Assembly (NCBI RefSeq): GCF_003853645.1
Contig: NZ_QTPO01000022.1
Span: forward strand, 1-64,000
DNA: 64,000 nt
From: Burkholderia sp. Bp9143
Lineage (GTDB): Bacteria; Pseudomonadota; Gammaproteobacteria; Burkholderiales; Burkholderiaceae
Direction of reading: 5' to 3'
Part shown: piece after piece, positions 55,915-64,000 of the stretch
Layout: each line of letters starts with the position of its first letter
Numbering within the stretch: position 1 is the stretch's first letter
Position numbers and translations under genes: made by a program
Notes under the pieces: generated by a model
The model's database searches: none
What the model was told of the DNA's origin: nothing
The model's input: the letters and a program-made list of their open reading frames with translations, nothing else

Positions 55915-57903
55915 ATGTCCACTCTCATGCCGTCGGGCGACATGCGACCGCTCGCCAACGCCATCCGGTTTCTTGCCATCGACGCGATCGTGCGCGCCGG
56001 CGAAGGCCACCAAGGCGTGCCGCTCGGCATGGCCGACATCGCGACGGCACTGTTCACGCGACATCTGAAGTTCAATCCCGCCGATCCGCAGTGGCCCGAT
56101 CGTGACCGCTTCGTGCTGTCCAACGGGCACGGCTCGATGCTCCTCTACGCGCTGCTGCATCTGACGGGTTACGCGCAATTCGGCATCGACCAGATCAAGA
56201 CCTTCCGTGAAATGGGCTCGCATTGCGAGGGGCATCCCGAATTCGATACGACCGCCGGTATCGAGGTGACGACGGGCCCGCTCGGCCAGGGCATCGCGAA
56301 CGCGTTCGGCATGGCCGTCGCCGAGGCTTACCTGAACGCGAAATTCGGCGACGGCCTCGTGAATCACCATACGTATGCGTTCGTCGGCGATGGCTGCCTG
56401 CAGGAAGGTGTCGGCCAGGAAATGATCTCGCTCGCCGGACACCTGAAGCTCGGCAAGCTGATCCTCTGCTGGGACGACAACCGCATCACCGATGACGGCA
56501 GCACGTCGCTGTCGATCAGCGAGGACGTGAGCGAGCGGTTTCGTGTCGCGGGCTGGCACGTGATCGAGGTCGACGGTCATGACATCGAGGCCGTTTCCGC
56601 CGCGCTCGACGAAGCCCGGCGCGATCCGCGCCCGTCGCTGCTCGCGTGCCGCACCGTCATTGCCCGCGGCATCGCACGCCTGCAGGGACAGCGCGGCGGA
56701 CACAGCGGCAAGCTGTTCGACGCCGACGCCGATGCCGCGCGCAACGAACTCGGCTGGCCGCATGCACCGTTCGAGATTCCGTGCGACGTGCTCGACGCGT
56801 GGCGTGCTGCCGGCGAGCGCAGCCAGGGCGACTATCGCGCATGGCACGAACGTCTCGCCGCATTGCCCGCCGATGCCCGCGCCGAATTCGAGCGCATTCA
56901 CGCCGGCCGGCTGCCCGACGGCTGGCAACGCGTGCTCGACGACTATCGCCAACAGGCGGTCGAGCGCGGCGAAGGCCAGGCCGGCATCATGATTTCCGCC
57001 GAGATCAACGACCTGCTCGCGCGGTTGCCGGAGCGCATGGTCGGTTGCGCGGACCTCGAGGCACCCACGAGCCACAAGCGCAGCCTGCACGCATTCACCG
57101 CCGAGGATCGCGGCGGCGCGTACGTGCATTGCGGCGTGCGGGAGCACGTGATGGGCGCGATGGCGAACGGCATGGCCGCACACGGCGGCGTGATACCGCT
57201 GGCCGTCACCTACCTCGCGTTCTCCGACTACGAGCGGCCCGCGATGCGCATGGCCGCGCTGATGGGGCTTCCCGTGAAGTTCGTGTTCAGCCACGATTCG
57301 ATCGGCGTCGGCAGGAACGGGCCGACGCACCAGCCGGTGGAAATCCTGGCGTCGCTGCGCGCGATGCCGAACATGCGGGTGTTTCGCCCCGCCGACGCCG
57401 TCGAGGCAGCCGAATGCTGGGCGCTTGCCTACGAACATCGCAGCGGGCCCAGCACGATGGTGTTCGCGCGACAGACGCTACCGCTCGTGCGCACACGCCA
57501 CACCACCGACAACCTGTGTGCGCGCGGCGGCTATGTGCTCGCCGAAGCCGAAGGCGGAAAACGCATCGTCACATTGCTGGCGACGGGCTCGGAAGTGGCG
57601 CTGGCCGTCACGGCACGCGAGCGTCTGCAACAGGCCGGCATTCCGACCGCCGTTGTCTCGCTGCCGTGCTGGGAACTGTTCGACGAACAGGACGACGCCT
57701 ATCGTCAGTCCGTGCTCGGCACGGAGACGGTACGCGTCGGTGTCGAAGCCGCCGTGCGGTTCGGCTGGGACCGCTATCTCGGCGATCGCGGCGGGTTCGT
57801 CGGCATGACGGGGTTTGGCGCGTCGGGCCCCGCCGAAGTGCTGTATGAACACTTCGGCATCACGCCCGCCCACATCGTCGCCGAAGTGAAACGCCGTCTC
57901 TGA
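55915..57903 (+). CDS. Transketolase, full length
   Basis: A 662-residue transketolase. PP domain: RFVLSNGHGSMLLYALLHLT, GPLGQGIANAFGMAVAEAYL, ThDP motif GDGCLQEG...WDDN. Pyr domain: catalytic glutamate in VHCGVREHVMGAMANGMA; GVGRNGPTHQPVEILASLR (His of the phosphate loop kept); arginine in VFARQTLPL kept. By eye the ATRKAS arginine of TktA is replaced (GIMISAEIN), so one of the usual phosphate contacts is lost. A second transketolase in the same operon as the split one is unusual. It could use a different acceptor, possibly non-phosphorylated, or take hydroxypyruvate as donor. Confidence 0.9.
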   Translation: MSTLMPSGDMRPLANAIRFLAIDAIVRAGEGHQGVPLGMADIATALFTRHLKFNPADPQWPDRDRFVLSNGHGSMLLYALLHLTGYAQFGIDQIKTFREMGSHCEGHPEFDTTAGIEVTTGPLGQGIANAFGMAVAEAYLNAKFGDGLVNHHTYAFVGDGCLQEGVGQEMISLAGHLKLGKLILCWDDNRITDDGSTSLSISEDVSERFRVAGWHVIEVDGHDIEAVSAALDEARRDPRPSLLACRTVIARGIARLQGQRGGHSGKLFDADADAARNELGWPHAPFEIPCDVLDAWRAAGERSQGDYRAWHERLAALPADARAEFERIHAGRLPDGWQRVLDDYRQQAVERGEGQAGIMISAEINDLLARLPERMVGCADLEAPTSHKRSLHAFTAEDRGGAYVHCGVREHVMGAMANGMAAHGGVIPLAVTYLAFSDYERPAMRMAALMGLPVKFVFSHDSIGVGRNGPTHQPVEILASLRAMPNMRVFRPADAVEAAECWALAYEHRSGPSTMVFARQTLPLVRTRHTTDNLCARGGYVLAEAEGGKRIVTLLATGSEVALAVTARERLQQAGIPTAVVSLPCWELFDEQDDAYRQSVLGTETVRVGVEAAVRFGWDRYLGDRGGFVGMTGFGASGPAEVLYEHFGITPAHIVAEVKRRL

Positions 57904-57943
57904 ACCGCCCCGATCCCTTTCCTTCCGCTCTACAGGACCGAAC

Positions 57944-58900
57944 ATGCAGAAAATCGTCTTTCTCGACCGGGCGACGCTTGCGCCGCAAATCAGGCTCGCG
58001 CGGCCGGCTTTCGAACACGCGTTCGTCGAGTACGACCATACGCGAGCCGACCAGGTCGCCGCGCGCCTGGATGGCGCGACCATCGCCATCACCAACAAAG
58101 TGCCACTGACGGCCGACGTGATCGCGCAATTGCCTTCGCTGAAGCTCGTTGCCGTCGCCGCGACGGGCACCGACTGCGTCGACAAGGTTGCGTGCGAACG
58201 GCACGGCATCCGCGTCTCCAATATTCGCGGTTATGCGGTCAACACCGTGCCCGAGCATACGTTCGCGTTGATGCTCGCATTGCGGCGCAACCTGATCGCC
58301 TATCGCGACGACGTGCTGAATGGCGAATGGCAGAAGTCCGGCCAGTTCTGCTTCTTCAATCACGCGATACACGACCTGGGCGGCATGACGCTCGGCATCA
58401 TCGGCGAAGGCGTGCTCGGTCAGCGTGTGGCGGACATCGCGAAGGCGTTCGGCATGCGTGCGCGCTTCGCCGCGCACAAGGGACGTGAAGGACTCGGCCC
58501 GCTCTACACGCCGTGGGACGAGATCCTCGAAACCAGCGATGTCATCACGATACACAGTCCGCTCACGCCGCACACGCGCGGCATGCTCGCGATGCCCGAG
58601 TTTCGCAAGATGAAGCGCAAGCCGCTCATCATCAATACGGCGCGAGGCGGCCTGGTCGATGAAGCCGCGCTCGTGAACGCACTCGATGAAGGGCTGATCA
58701 GCGGCATCGGCTTCGACGTGCTGGCGACCGAGCCGCCCGGCGATGACAATCCGCTCATGCGGATCGCGCAACGACCGAACGTGATCGTGACGCCCCACGT
58801 CGCCTGGGCGTCGGACGAGGCGCAACAGTCGCTTGCCGACCAGTTGATGCGCAACATCGAGCACTTCGTGAGCGGCACGCCGGTGAATGTCGTGGTGTGA
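57944..58900 (+). CDS. D-2-hydroxyacid dehydrogenase (hydroxypyruvate/glyoxylate reductase-like)
   Basis: A 318-residue enzyme of the D-isomer 2-hydroxyacid dehydrogenase family. Catalytic triad: arginine in LIINTARGGLVDEAALV (near 235), glutamate in GIGFDVLATEPPG (near 264) and histidine in VIVTPHVAWAS (near 285). NAD motif: GMTLGIIGEGVLGQRVADIA (GxGxxG). The family ranges from glycerate dehydrogenase to phosphoglycerate dehydrogenase; the 318-residue short form and VAATGTDCVD resemble HprA-type glycerate dehydrogenases. In this operon reduction of hydroxypyruvate to D-glycerate, or its reverse to supply the ketol donor, is a sensible link to the transketolases. Confidence 0.87.
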   Translation: MQKIVFLDRATLAPQIRLARPAFEHAFVEYDHTRADQVAARLDGATIAITNKVPLTADVIAQLPSLKLVAVAATGTDCVDKVACERHGIRVSNIRGYAVNTVPEHTFALMLALRRNLIAYRDDVLNGEWQKSGQFCFFNHAIHDLGGMTLGIIGEGVLGQRVADIAKAFGMRARFAAHKGREGLGPLYTPWDEILETSDVITIHSPLTPHTRGMLAMPEFRKMKRKPLIINTARGGLVDEAALVNALDEGLISGIGFDVLATEPPGDDNPLMRIAQRPNVIVTPHVAWASDEAQQSLADQLMRNIEHFVSGTPVNVVV

Positions 58901-59363
58901 CGCGAGATCGCGTCTCCCCACGGGTCGTTCCGACGTGAGGAGGCGGCACGGTCAAGGCTTGTCACATCCCTGGGGAAAAAGCATCCGACGGGGTGCTTCC
59001 CGATATCGACGTCCATTCCGCTCTCGCAACCGGAGCGAATAGCCGGTCAACCGCGCGCGCCGATCCTGCCGGTTGATTCGCACACGCTGCACGATTTCCC
59101 CTGGCGTTCCGTGCGCATCGGCGCCATTGCGCAAAGCGCCGGTCAGCCCCGGCAGATTGCACATCGACGCTCCCGATCCAGCAGGTTTGCGCACTGTCCA
59201 TTGGCGCGGCGCTTCGAAATAATCGCTGCACGGCACGACACACGGCGGACGTGACCCGTCACCTCCGCCGCGGGCCATTCATGCCATCCCCCCTTCCCCA
59301 ACACACAAAAGCCGCATCCGGCAGGCGCGCGTCACCGGTATCGCGGCAATGAACGGAGACGAC
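58901..59363. other. Gap with an orphan minus-strand terminator
   Basis: About 460 bases between two plus-strand genes. A stem at 58979-58998 has a T-run only on the minus strand. A minus-strand frame (about 59184 to 58952, starting MCNLPGLTGALRNG) could be a small gene but has no ribosome site and no recognised family. No other gene seen. Confidence 0.4.
58976..58998 (-). terminator. Intrinsic terminator for an unknown minus-strand transcript
   Basis: On the minus strand AAGCACCC-CGTC-GGATGCTT (one G-U pair) runs into TTT, making a five-T tract with the stem end. Nothing annotated on the minus strand ends here, which points to a small RNA or short gene reading leftward from about 59.2 kb. 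Confidence 0.45.
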
Positions 59364-60752
59364 ATGTCGCAACGACAAGCATCGCTGCACCGAGGACTCG
59401 AGGAGCGCCACGTCAGCCTGATGGCGCTCGGCACGGCCATTGGCGTCGGGCTGTTTCTCGGCTCGGCCAGCGCCATCACGACGGCCGGCCCGGCGATCCT
59501 GCTCAGCTACACGATCGCCGGTGTCGCGATCTTCATCATCATGCGCGCGCTCGGCGAAATGGCGATCACGAACCCCGTCGCGGGATCGTTCAGCCGCTAT
59601 GCGCAGGACTATCTCGGCCCGCTGACCGGCTATCTGACCGGCTGGACCTACTGGCTCACCGCGCTCGTCGGCAGCATGTGCGAGATCACCGCGGCCGGTG
59701 TTTACATGAACATCTGGTTTCCGCACGTACCGACCTGGATCTGGACGCTGGCCGCGCTCGCGTCGGTCACCGCGGTCAACTTCATCGCGGTACGCGCGTA
59801 CGGCGAGTTCGAGTTCTGGTTCGCGCTGGTCAAGGTCGTGACGATCGTGCTGATGATCGTCGTCGGCGCGGGCATGATCCTCTTCGGCATCGGCAATGGC
59901 GGCATCGCGACCGGCATCTCGAACCTGTGGTCGCACGGCGGCTTCATGCCGAACGGCATCGTGGGCGTCCTGAAGGCGTTGCCGATGGTCATGTTCGCGT
60001 ATCAGGGCATCGAGATGCTCGGCATCACCGCCGGTGAAGCCCGCAATCCCGAGAAGACGCTGTCTCGCGCCGTGAACTCGGTGTTCTGGCGCGTGCTGAT
60101 CTTCTATGTCGGCGCGCTGTTCGTGATCATGTCGATCTATCCGTGGGACCGCATCGGCACCGAGGGCAGCCCGTTCGTCCTGACCTTCGATCGCCTCGGC
60201 ATTCATTCGGCCGCGGGCATCATCAACTTCGTCGTGCTGACCGCCGCGCTGTCGTCGTGCAACAGCAATCTGTACGGCACCTCGCGGCTCCTCTACAACC
60301 TCGCGCTTCAGAAGCAGGCGCCGGCGATGTTCGCCCGCATCTCGGGCAACGGCATTCCGGCGGTCGCACTGACGTTCTCCTGCGCGTGCTCGCTGCTCGG
60401 CGTGTTGCTCAACTACGTGAGCCCGAAGCACGTGTTCGTCTGGCTGACGGCCGTGTCGACGTTCGGCGCATTGTGGACGTGGGGTGTCATCCTCGTTTCC
60501 CATTCCCGCTTCCGCAAGACGCTTCATGCGGCCGACATCGCGAAGCTGCCTTGCCGGGTGCCGTTCTTCCCGTCGAGCAACGTGGCCGCACTCGCGTTCC
60601 TGCTGGTGGTGGTTATGCTGATGGCGGCGTTTCCCGCGACGCGCATCGCGGTGATCGTCGGCCCGCTCTGGATCGCGATCGTCTCGTGCCTTTTCTTCGC
60701 GACGAAGGCGCGGCGCATGCCGACGCAATTTGGCGTGTCGTCGCTCGACTGA
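59364..60752 (+). CDS. APC-superfamily amino acid permease (AAT family)
   Basis: A 462-residue twelve-helix permease. ATG 59364 follows GGAGACG; ATG 59349 overlaps that ribosome site and is less likely. Signature: GLEERHVSLMALGTAIGVGL, FLGSASAITTAGPAILLSY (the GTAIGxGLFLGSA helix-1 motif), RALGEMAI, and ITAGEARNPEKTLSRAVNSV. The pattern fits proline/aromatic/histidine permeases (ProY, AroP relatives). Proton-coupled uptake of an amino acid. It stands alone between unrelated genes. Confidence 0.9.
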   Translation: MSQRQASLHRGLEERHVSLMALGTAIGVGLFLGSASAITTAGPAILLSYTIAGVAIFIIMRALGEMAITNPVAGSFSRYAQDYLGPLTGYLTGWTYWLTALVGSMCEITAAGVYMNIWFPHVPTWIWTLAALASVTAVNFIAVRAYGEFEFWFALVKVVTIVLMIVVGAGMILFGIGNGGIATGISNLWSHGGFMPNGIVGVLKALPMVMFAYQGIEMLGITAGEARNPEKTLSRAVNSVFWRVLIFYVGALFVIMSIYPWDRIGTEGSPFVLTFDRLGIHSAAGIINFVVLTAALSSCNSNLYGTSRLLYNLALQKQAPAMFARISGNGIPAVALTFSCACSLLGVLLNYVSPKHVFVWLTAVSTFGALWTWGVILVSHSRFRKTLHAADIAKLPCRVPFFPSSNVAALAFLLVVVMLMAAFPATRIAVIVGPLWIAIVSCLFFATKARRMPTQFGVSSLD

Positions 60753-60809
60753 AGATCGCGAACGCGCGACGGCCGCGGGCACGGCCGTGTCCGGCGGCTG
60801 AAACCGCGC

Positions 60810-61547
60810 TCAGCCGCGCCGGCTACGCGCGCCCTTGCGCGCGCCCGCTCCCGCCGGCGGCTCGCCCGCGCTCATCCGGTCCAGCTGCCGGACGATCTCC
60901 GCACGCAGCTCGGCCGAAATCTCCACGCTGTCGAGCAGCTCCGAGATCCACAGCCCGTCGGCCGCGAGCCGGCAGATCATCAGCGTCGCCGCCTGCTCGA
61001 GCGGCACCGGGTCCGGCCGCGTCCACTCGCGCATCGGCACCGACCAGCGCGCGCGCGTCTCCTGCTCGGTGATCATCGACGCGACCAGCACGCGCAGCAC
61101 GTCGGTGCTCGCGGCCGGCTGCGCAGTGTCGAGCACCGCATGCAGATACGCGCGCGCCGCCGCGCCATCACCGTGCGAATCGGCTGCCCGGCGCGCGGCC
61201 ATCTGCGTCGCGAAGCGCTCGGTCGCCTGCCCGAACAGCGCATCGAGCAAACCCTGCTTGTTCGCGAAGTGATACTGCAGCGCGCCCTTCGTCACGCCCG
61301 CGCGCTCGGCGACCGCGTCGAGCGTCAACGCGGCCACGCCGTAACGGGTCGCGATTTCCGACGCGGCTTCCAGCAGCTGCGCGCGCACCTGTTCCGGCGC
61401 TTTTTTCCGGCGTACGCCGGCAACGGGTGCGGGCGTCGGCGCGGCCCCGGGCGCTTCCGGTGCGTCGGCGCCCCGCGCGTCGGCCGGTTCGGTCCTGTCG
61501 ACGGGTGTGGAGCGGGCACGCGGAGCGGGTTCGAGGCGTTTTTTCAT
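60810..61547 (-). CDS. TetR-family regulator
   Basis: A 245-residue regulator. From the ATG at 61547 there is a 45-residue proline/alanine-rich disordered arm (EPADARGADAPEAPGAAPTP), then the TetR helix-turn-helix (residues about 50-95: LLEAASEIATRYGVAALTLD, AVAERAGVTKGALQYHFANK), then a helical ligand domain. The arm is unusual for the family. It diverges from squalene-hopene cyclase with only 64 bases between starts, so it probably represses itself and/or the cyclase gene through the dyad at 61586. Confidence 0.87.
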   Translation of the reverse strand: MKKRLEPAPRARSTPVDRTEPADARGADAPEAPGAAPTPAPVAGVRRKKAPEQVRAQLLEAASEIATRYGVAALTLDAVAERAGVTKGALQYHFANKQGLLDALFGQATERFATQMAARRAADSHGDGAAARAYLHAVLDTAQPAASTDVLRVLVASMITEQETRARWSVPMREWTRPDPVPLEQAATLMICRLAADGLWISELLDSVEISAELRAEIVRQLDRMSAGEPPAGAGARKGARSRRG

Positions 61548-61585
61548 GGGGGCGATGGTAGCACCCGCGGTCTCGAAATAAACAT

Positions 61586-61595
61586 TCCGGCCGGA
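61586..61595. promoter_or_regulatory. Palindrome TCCGGCCGGA between TetR and cyclase genes
   Basis: A perfect 10-base core with partial outer symmetry (ACAT...GGTAT arms), centred between the divergent starts at 61547 and 61612. Likely TetR operator overlapping both promoters. Confidence 0.45.
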
Positions 61596-61611
61596 TGGTA
61601 TGATCCGCCGC

Positions 61612-63642
61612 ATGAATAAACCCGCCCCCTCCTCCTGGTCCGCGCTCGACACCGCGATCGCCCGTGGACGCGACGCGCTGATGCGTCTTCAGCAGCCCGA
61701 CGGCAGCTGGTGTTTCGAACTCGAATCCGACGCGACGATCACCGCGGAATACATCCTGATGATGCATTTCATGGACAAGATCGACGACGCGCGCCAGGAG
61801 AAGATGGCGCGCTACCTGCGCGCGATCCAGCGGCTCGACACGCACGGTGGGTGGGACCTGTACGTCGACGGCGATCCGGACGTGTCGTGCAGCGTGAAGG
61901 CCTACTTCGCGCTGAAGGCCGCCGGCGACAGCGAACATGCGCCGCACATGGTCCGCGCGCGCGACGCGATCCTGAAGCTCGGCGGCGCGGCGCGCGCGAA
62001 CGTGTTCACGCGCATCCTGCTCGCGACGTTCGGCCAGGTGCCGTGGCGCGCGGCGCCGTTCATGCCGATCGAATTCGTGCTGTTCCCGAAGTGGGTGCCG
62101 ATCTCGATGTACAAGGTCGCGTACTGGGCGCGCACGACGATGGTGCCGCTGCTCGTGCTGTGCTCGCTGAAGGCGCGTGCGCGCAACCCGCGCAACATCG
62201 CGATCCCCGAACTGTTCGTCACGCCGCCCGACCAGGAGCGCCACTACTTCCCGCCCGCGCGCGGGATGCGCCGCGCGTTCCTCGCGCTCGACCGCGTGGT
62301 GCGCCACGTGGAGCCGCTGCTGCCGAAACGCCTGCGGCAGCGTGCGATCCGGCATGCGGAAGCGTGGTGCGCGGCGCGCATGAACGGCGAGGACGGCCTC
62401 GGCGGGATCTTTCCGCCGATCGTGTACAGCTACCAGATGATGGACGTGCTCGGCTACCCGGACGATCATCCGCTGCGCCGCGACTGCGAGAACGCGCTCG
62501 AGAAGCTGCTGGTCACGCGCCCCGACGGCAGCGTGTACTGCCAGCCGTGCCTGTCGCCGGTCTGGGATACCGCGTGGAGCACGATGGCGCTCGAACAGGC
62601 GCGCGGCGTGGCCGCACCCGACGCCGGCGAGCCGGCGGGCTCGCTGAATGAACTCGACGCACGCATCACGCGCGCATACGACTGGTTGGCGGAGCGCCAG
62701 GTGAACGACCTGCGCGGCGACTGGATCGAGAACGCGCCCGCCGACACGCAACCGGGCGGCTGGGCGTTCCAGTATGCGAACCCGTACTACCCCGACATCG
62801 ACGACACCGCGGTCGTCACCGCGATGCTCGACCGTCGCGGCCGCACGCATCGCAACGCGGACGGCTCGCATCCGTATGCGGCCCGCGTCGCACGCGCACT
62901 CGACTGGATGCGCGGGCTGCAATCGCGCAACGGCGGCTTCGCGGCCTTCGACGCGGACTGCGACCGCATGTACCTGAACGCGATCCCGTTCGCCGATCAC
63001 GGCGCGCTGCTCGATCCGCCGACCGAGGACGTGTCGGGCCGCGTGCTGCTGTGCTTCGGCGTCACGAAGCGCGCGGACGACCGCGCGTCGCTCGCGCGCG
63101 CGATCGACTACGTGAAGCGCACGCAGCAGCCCGACGGCAGCTGGTGGGGCCGCTGGGGCACGAACTACATCTACGGCACGTGGAGCGTGCTGGCCGGGCT
63201 CGCACTCGCGGGCGAAGACCCGTCGCAGCCGTACATCGCCCGCGCGCTCGCGTGGCTGCGCGCGCGACAGCACGCGAACGGCGGCTGGGGCGAGACCAAC
63301 GACAGCTACATCGACCCGGCGCTCGCCGGCACCAATGCGGGCGAAAGCACGTCGAACTTCACGGCGTGGGCACTGCTCGCGCAGATGGCGTTCGGCGACT
63401 GCGAATCCGATTCGGTGAAACGCGGCATCGCGTATCTGCAATCGGTGCAGCAGGACGACGGCTTCTGGTGGCACCGGTCGCACAATGCGCCGGGCTTTCC
63501 GCGGATCTTCTACCTGAAGTATCACGGCTACACCGCGTATTTCCCGCTGTGGGCGCTCGCGCGCTATCGGCGCCTGGCCCGCGGTGCGGCGCCGGTCGGC
63601 GCGCGCGCCGTGCCTGCGGCCACGGACGCCGCGCTCGCCTGA
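61612..63642 (+). CDS. shc: Squalene-hopene cyclase
   Basis: A 676-residue class II triterpene cyclase that folds squalene into hopene/hopanol, the first step of hopanoid synthesis, on the inner-membrane face. Catalytic DxDD: YPDIDDTAVVTAML (near residue 400). QW repeats that brace the barrel include LMRLQQPDGSWCFE, TQQPDGSWWGRWGTNY and ARQHANGGWGETN, plus SVQQDDGFWWHRS. Length fits the 620-690 family range. Start 61612 is preferred; ATG 61600 is four codons upstream. Hopanoids stiffen Burkholderia membranes and support polymyxin and acid tolerance. Confidence 0.94.
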   Translation: MNKPAPSSWSALDTAIARGRDALMRLQQPDGSWCFELESDATITAEYILMMHFMDKIDDARQEKMARYLRAIQRLDTHGGWDLYVDGDPDVSCSVKAYFALKAAGDSEHAPHMVRARDAILKLGGAARANVFTRILLATFGQVPWRAAPFMPIEFVLFPKWVPISMYKVAYWARTTMVPLLVLCSLKARARNPRNIAIPELFVTPPDQERHYFPPARGMRRAFLALDRVVRHVEPLLPKRLRQRAIRHAEAWCAARMNGEDGLGGIFPPIVYSYQMMDVLGYPDDHPLRRDCENALEKLLVTRPDGSVYCQPCLSPVWDTAWSTMALEQARGVAAPDAGEPAGSLNELDARITRAYDWLAERQVNDLRGDWIENAPADTQPGGWAFQYANPYYPDIDDTAVVTAMLDRRGRTHRNADGSHPYAARVARALDWMRGLQSRNGGFAAFDADCDRMYLNAIPFADHGALLDPPTEDVSGRVLLCFGVTKRADDRASLARAIDYVKRTQQPDGSWWGRWGTNYIYGTWSVLAGLALAGEDPSQPYIARALAWLRARQHANGGWGETNDSYIDPALAGTNAGESTSNFTAWALLAQMAFGDCESDSVKRGIAYLQSVQQDDGFWWHRSHNAPGFPRIFYLKYHGYTAYFPLWALARYRRLARGAAPVGARAVPAATDAALA

Positions 63643-63664
63643 GCGACGGCGCGGCGGACGCGCG

Positions 63665-64000
63665 TTACGGCTTGCCGTTCAGCGACTCGACGATCCGGTA
63701 CGCGGTCTTCACGCGATCCTCGATCGGAAAGCTGCGGTTCGCAAGCATCACGATCGCGAGCCGCTTCGCGGGAACGAACGCGACATAGGTGCTGAAGCCG
63801 TTGGTCGAGCCGGTCTTGTTGATCCACGTGTCCGGGCGCGGCGCGAGCGGCGGCTCGAGTTCGGTCGCGGGCGTCGCGTCGTGAAGCATCGGCGGCCCAT
63901 TCCCTTCGAGCAGCGTCGGCAGCGAGACCGGATACGGATACTGTTCCCAGATCAGGTCCTGCGTGAACGGCCCCGCACGGAAATAGCCGGTGTGCGTGCG
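63665..64000 (-). CDS. Class C beta-lactamase (AmpC type), 3' part
   Basis: The window ends inside this minus-strand gene; 111 C-terminal codons are present. They contain the third active-site motif as WINKTGSTNGFSTYVAFVPA (KTG), then KRLAIVMLANRSFPIEDRVK and a stop. These are the conserved C-terminal features of AmpC serine beta-lactamases. Preceding residues TQDLIWEQYPYPVSLPTLLE also fit the family. The serine-lysine motif and signal peptide lie outside. Periplasmic hydrolysis of cephalosporins is the family role; intactness cannot be judged. Confidence 0.88.
   Translation of the reverse strand, partial: RTHTGYFRAGPFTQDLIWEQYPYPVSLPTLLEGNGPPMLHDATPATELEPPLAPRPDTWINKTGSTNGFSTYVAFVPAKRLAIVMLANRSFPIEDRVKTAYRIVESLNGKP

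Noticed and set aside
61168-63525. 785-residue minus-strand frame opposite squalene-hopene cyclase
   Set aside because: Shadow of a high-GC gene; the plus strand holds DxDD and QW motifs in order.

Overview
The window looks like a secondary replicon of a Burkholderia cepacia-complex-type betaproteobacterium. The basis is the very GC-rich, GC3-skewed codon use of most genes, a Burkholderia-style trimeric porin, many TRAP and MFS carriers for organic acids, pobA, and hopanoid cyclase next to a TetR gene. The species is not provable from the sequence alone. There is no rRNA, tRNA, CRISPR array or intact insertion sequence.

Layout. 1-4.3 kb: the end of an acetyl-CoA synthetase, a porin, a ProP-type symporter and an alpha/beta hydrolase. 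4.5-12.0 kb, mainly minus strand: a chemoreceptor, an exported beta-propeller lactonase, a complete DctPQM TRAP transporter, a tiny DnaJ-type zinc-finger gene interrupted by an in-frame UGA, and a GntR/FCD regulator. About 12.1-38.6 kb reads as an accessory block with visibly lower GC. It holds two catabolic modules. Module A (12.4-27.1 kb) has an IclR regulator, iolC-DUF2090, iolD, iolB, three xylose-isomerase-like TIM barrels, a beta-hydroxyacid dehydrogenase, an MHS symporter, a Gfo/Idh/MocA dehydrogenase, a QsuD-like quinate/shikimate dehydrogenase and a DMT permease. It looks like a route for a carbocyclic polyol. Module B (27.5-36.9 kb) has AcnD, a lactonase, PrpF, two solute-binding proteins without an ABC permease, a GntR protein with two winged helices, and an ACS-family MFS carrier. 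It looks like tricarboxylate (aconitate/methylcitrate type) use. Palindromic operators sit on both sides of the regulator gene. A dienelactone-hydrolase-like protein closes the block.

38.6-41.6 kb: a divergent MHS symporter and DHDPS-family lyase share an identical 14-bp inverted site. A near copy lies in front of the GntR gene at 12 kb, so the accessory block may have split one regulon. 41.7-48.7 kb: an aromatic-acid MFS carrier, NIPSNAP, KSTD-like flavoprotein, SDR, AraC regulator and PobA. Together these could turn a 4-hydroxy/4-oxo-cyclohexanecarboxylate into 4-hydroxybenzoate and then protocatechuate. 49.0-58.9 kb: a LysR regulator diverges from a split transketolase, an SDR, a TRAP transporter with fused QM subunits, a second full-length transketolase and a D-2-hydroxyacid dehydrogenase. 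This is a sugar- or sugar-acid-handling operon with no kinase. 59.4-64 kb: an APC permease, a TetR regulator diverging from squalene-hopene cyclase, and the 3' part of a class C beta-lactamase.

The points most worth following are the UGA at a cysteine position in the CxxC zinc-finger gene, the putative alicyclic-acid aromatization operon, the cyclitol/quinate hybrid module, and the transketolase-TRAP operon.
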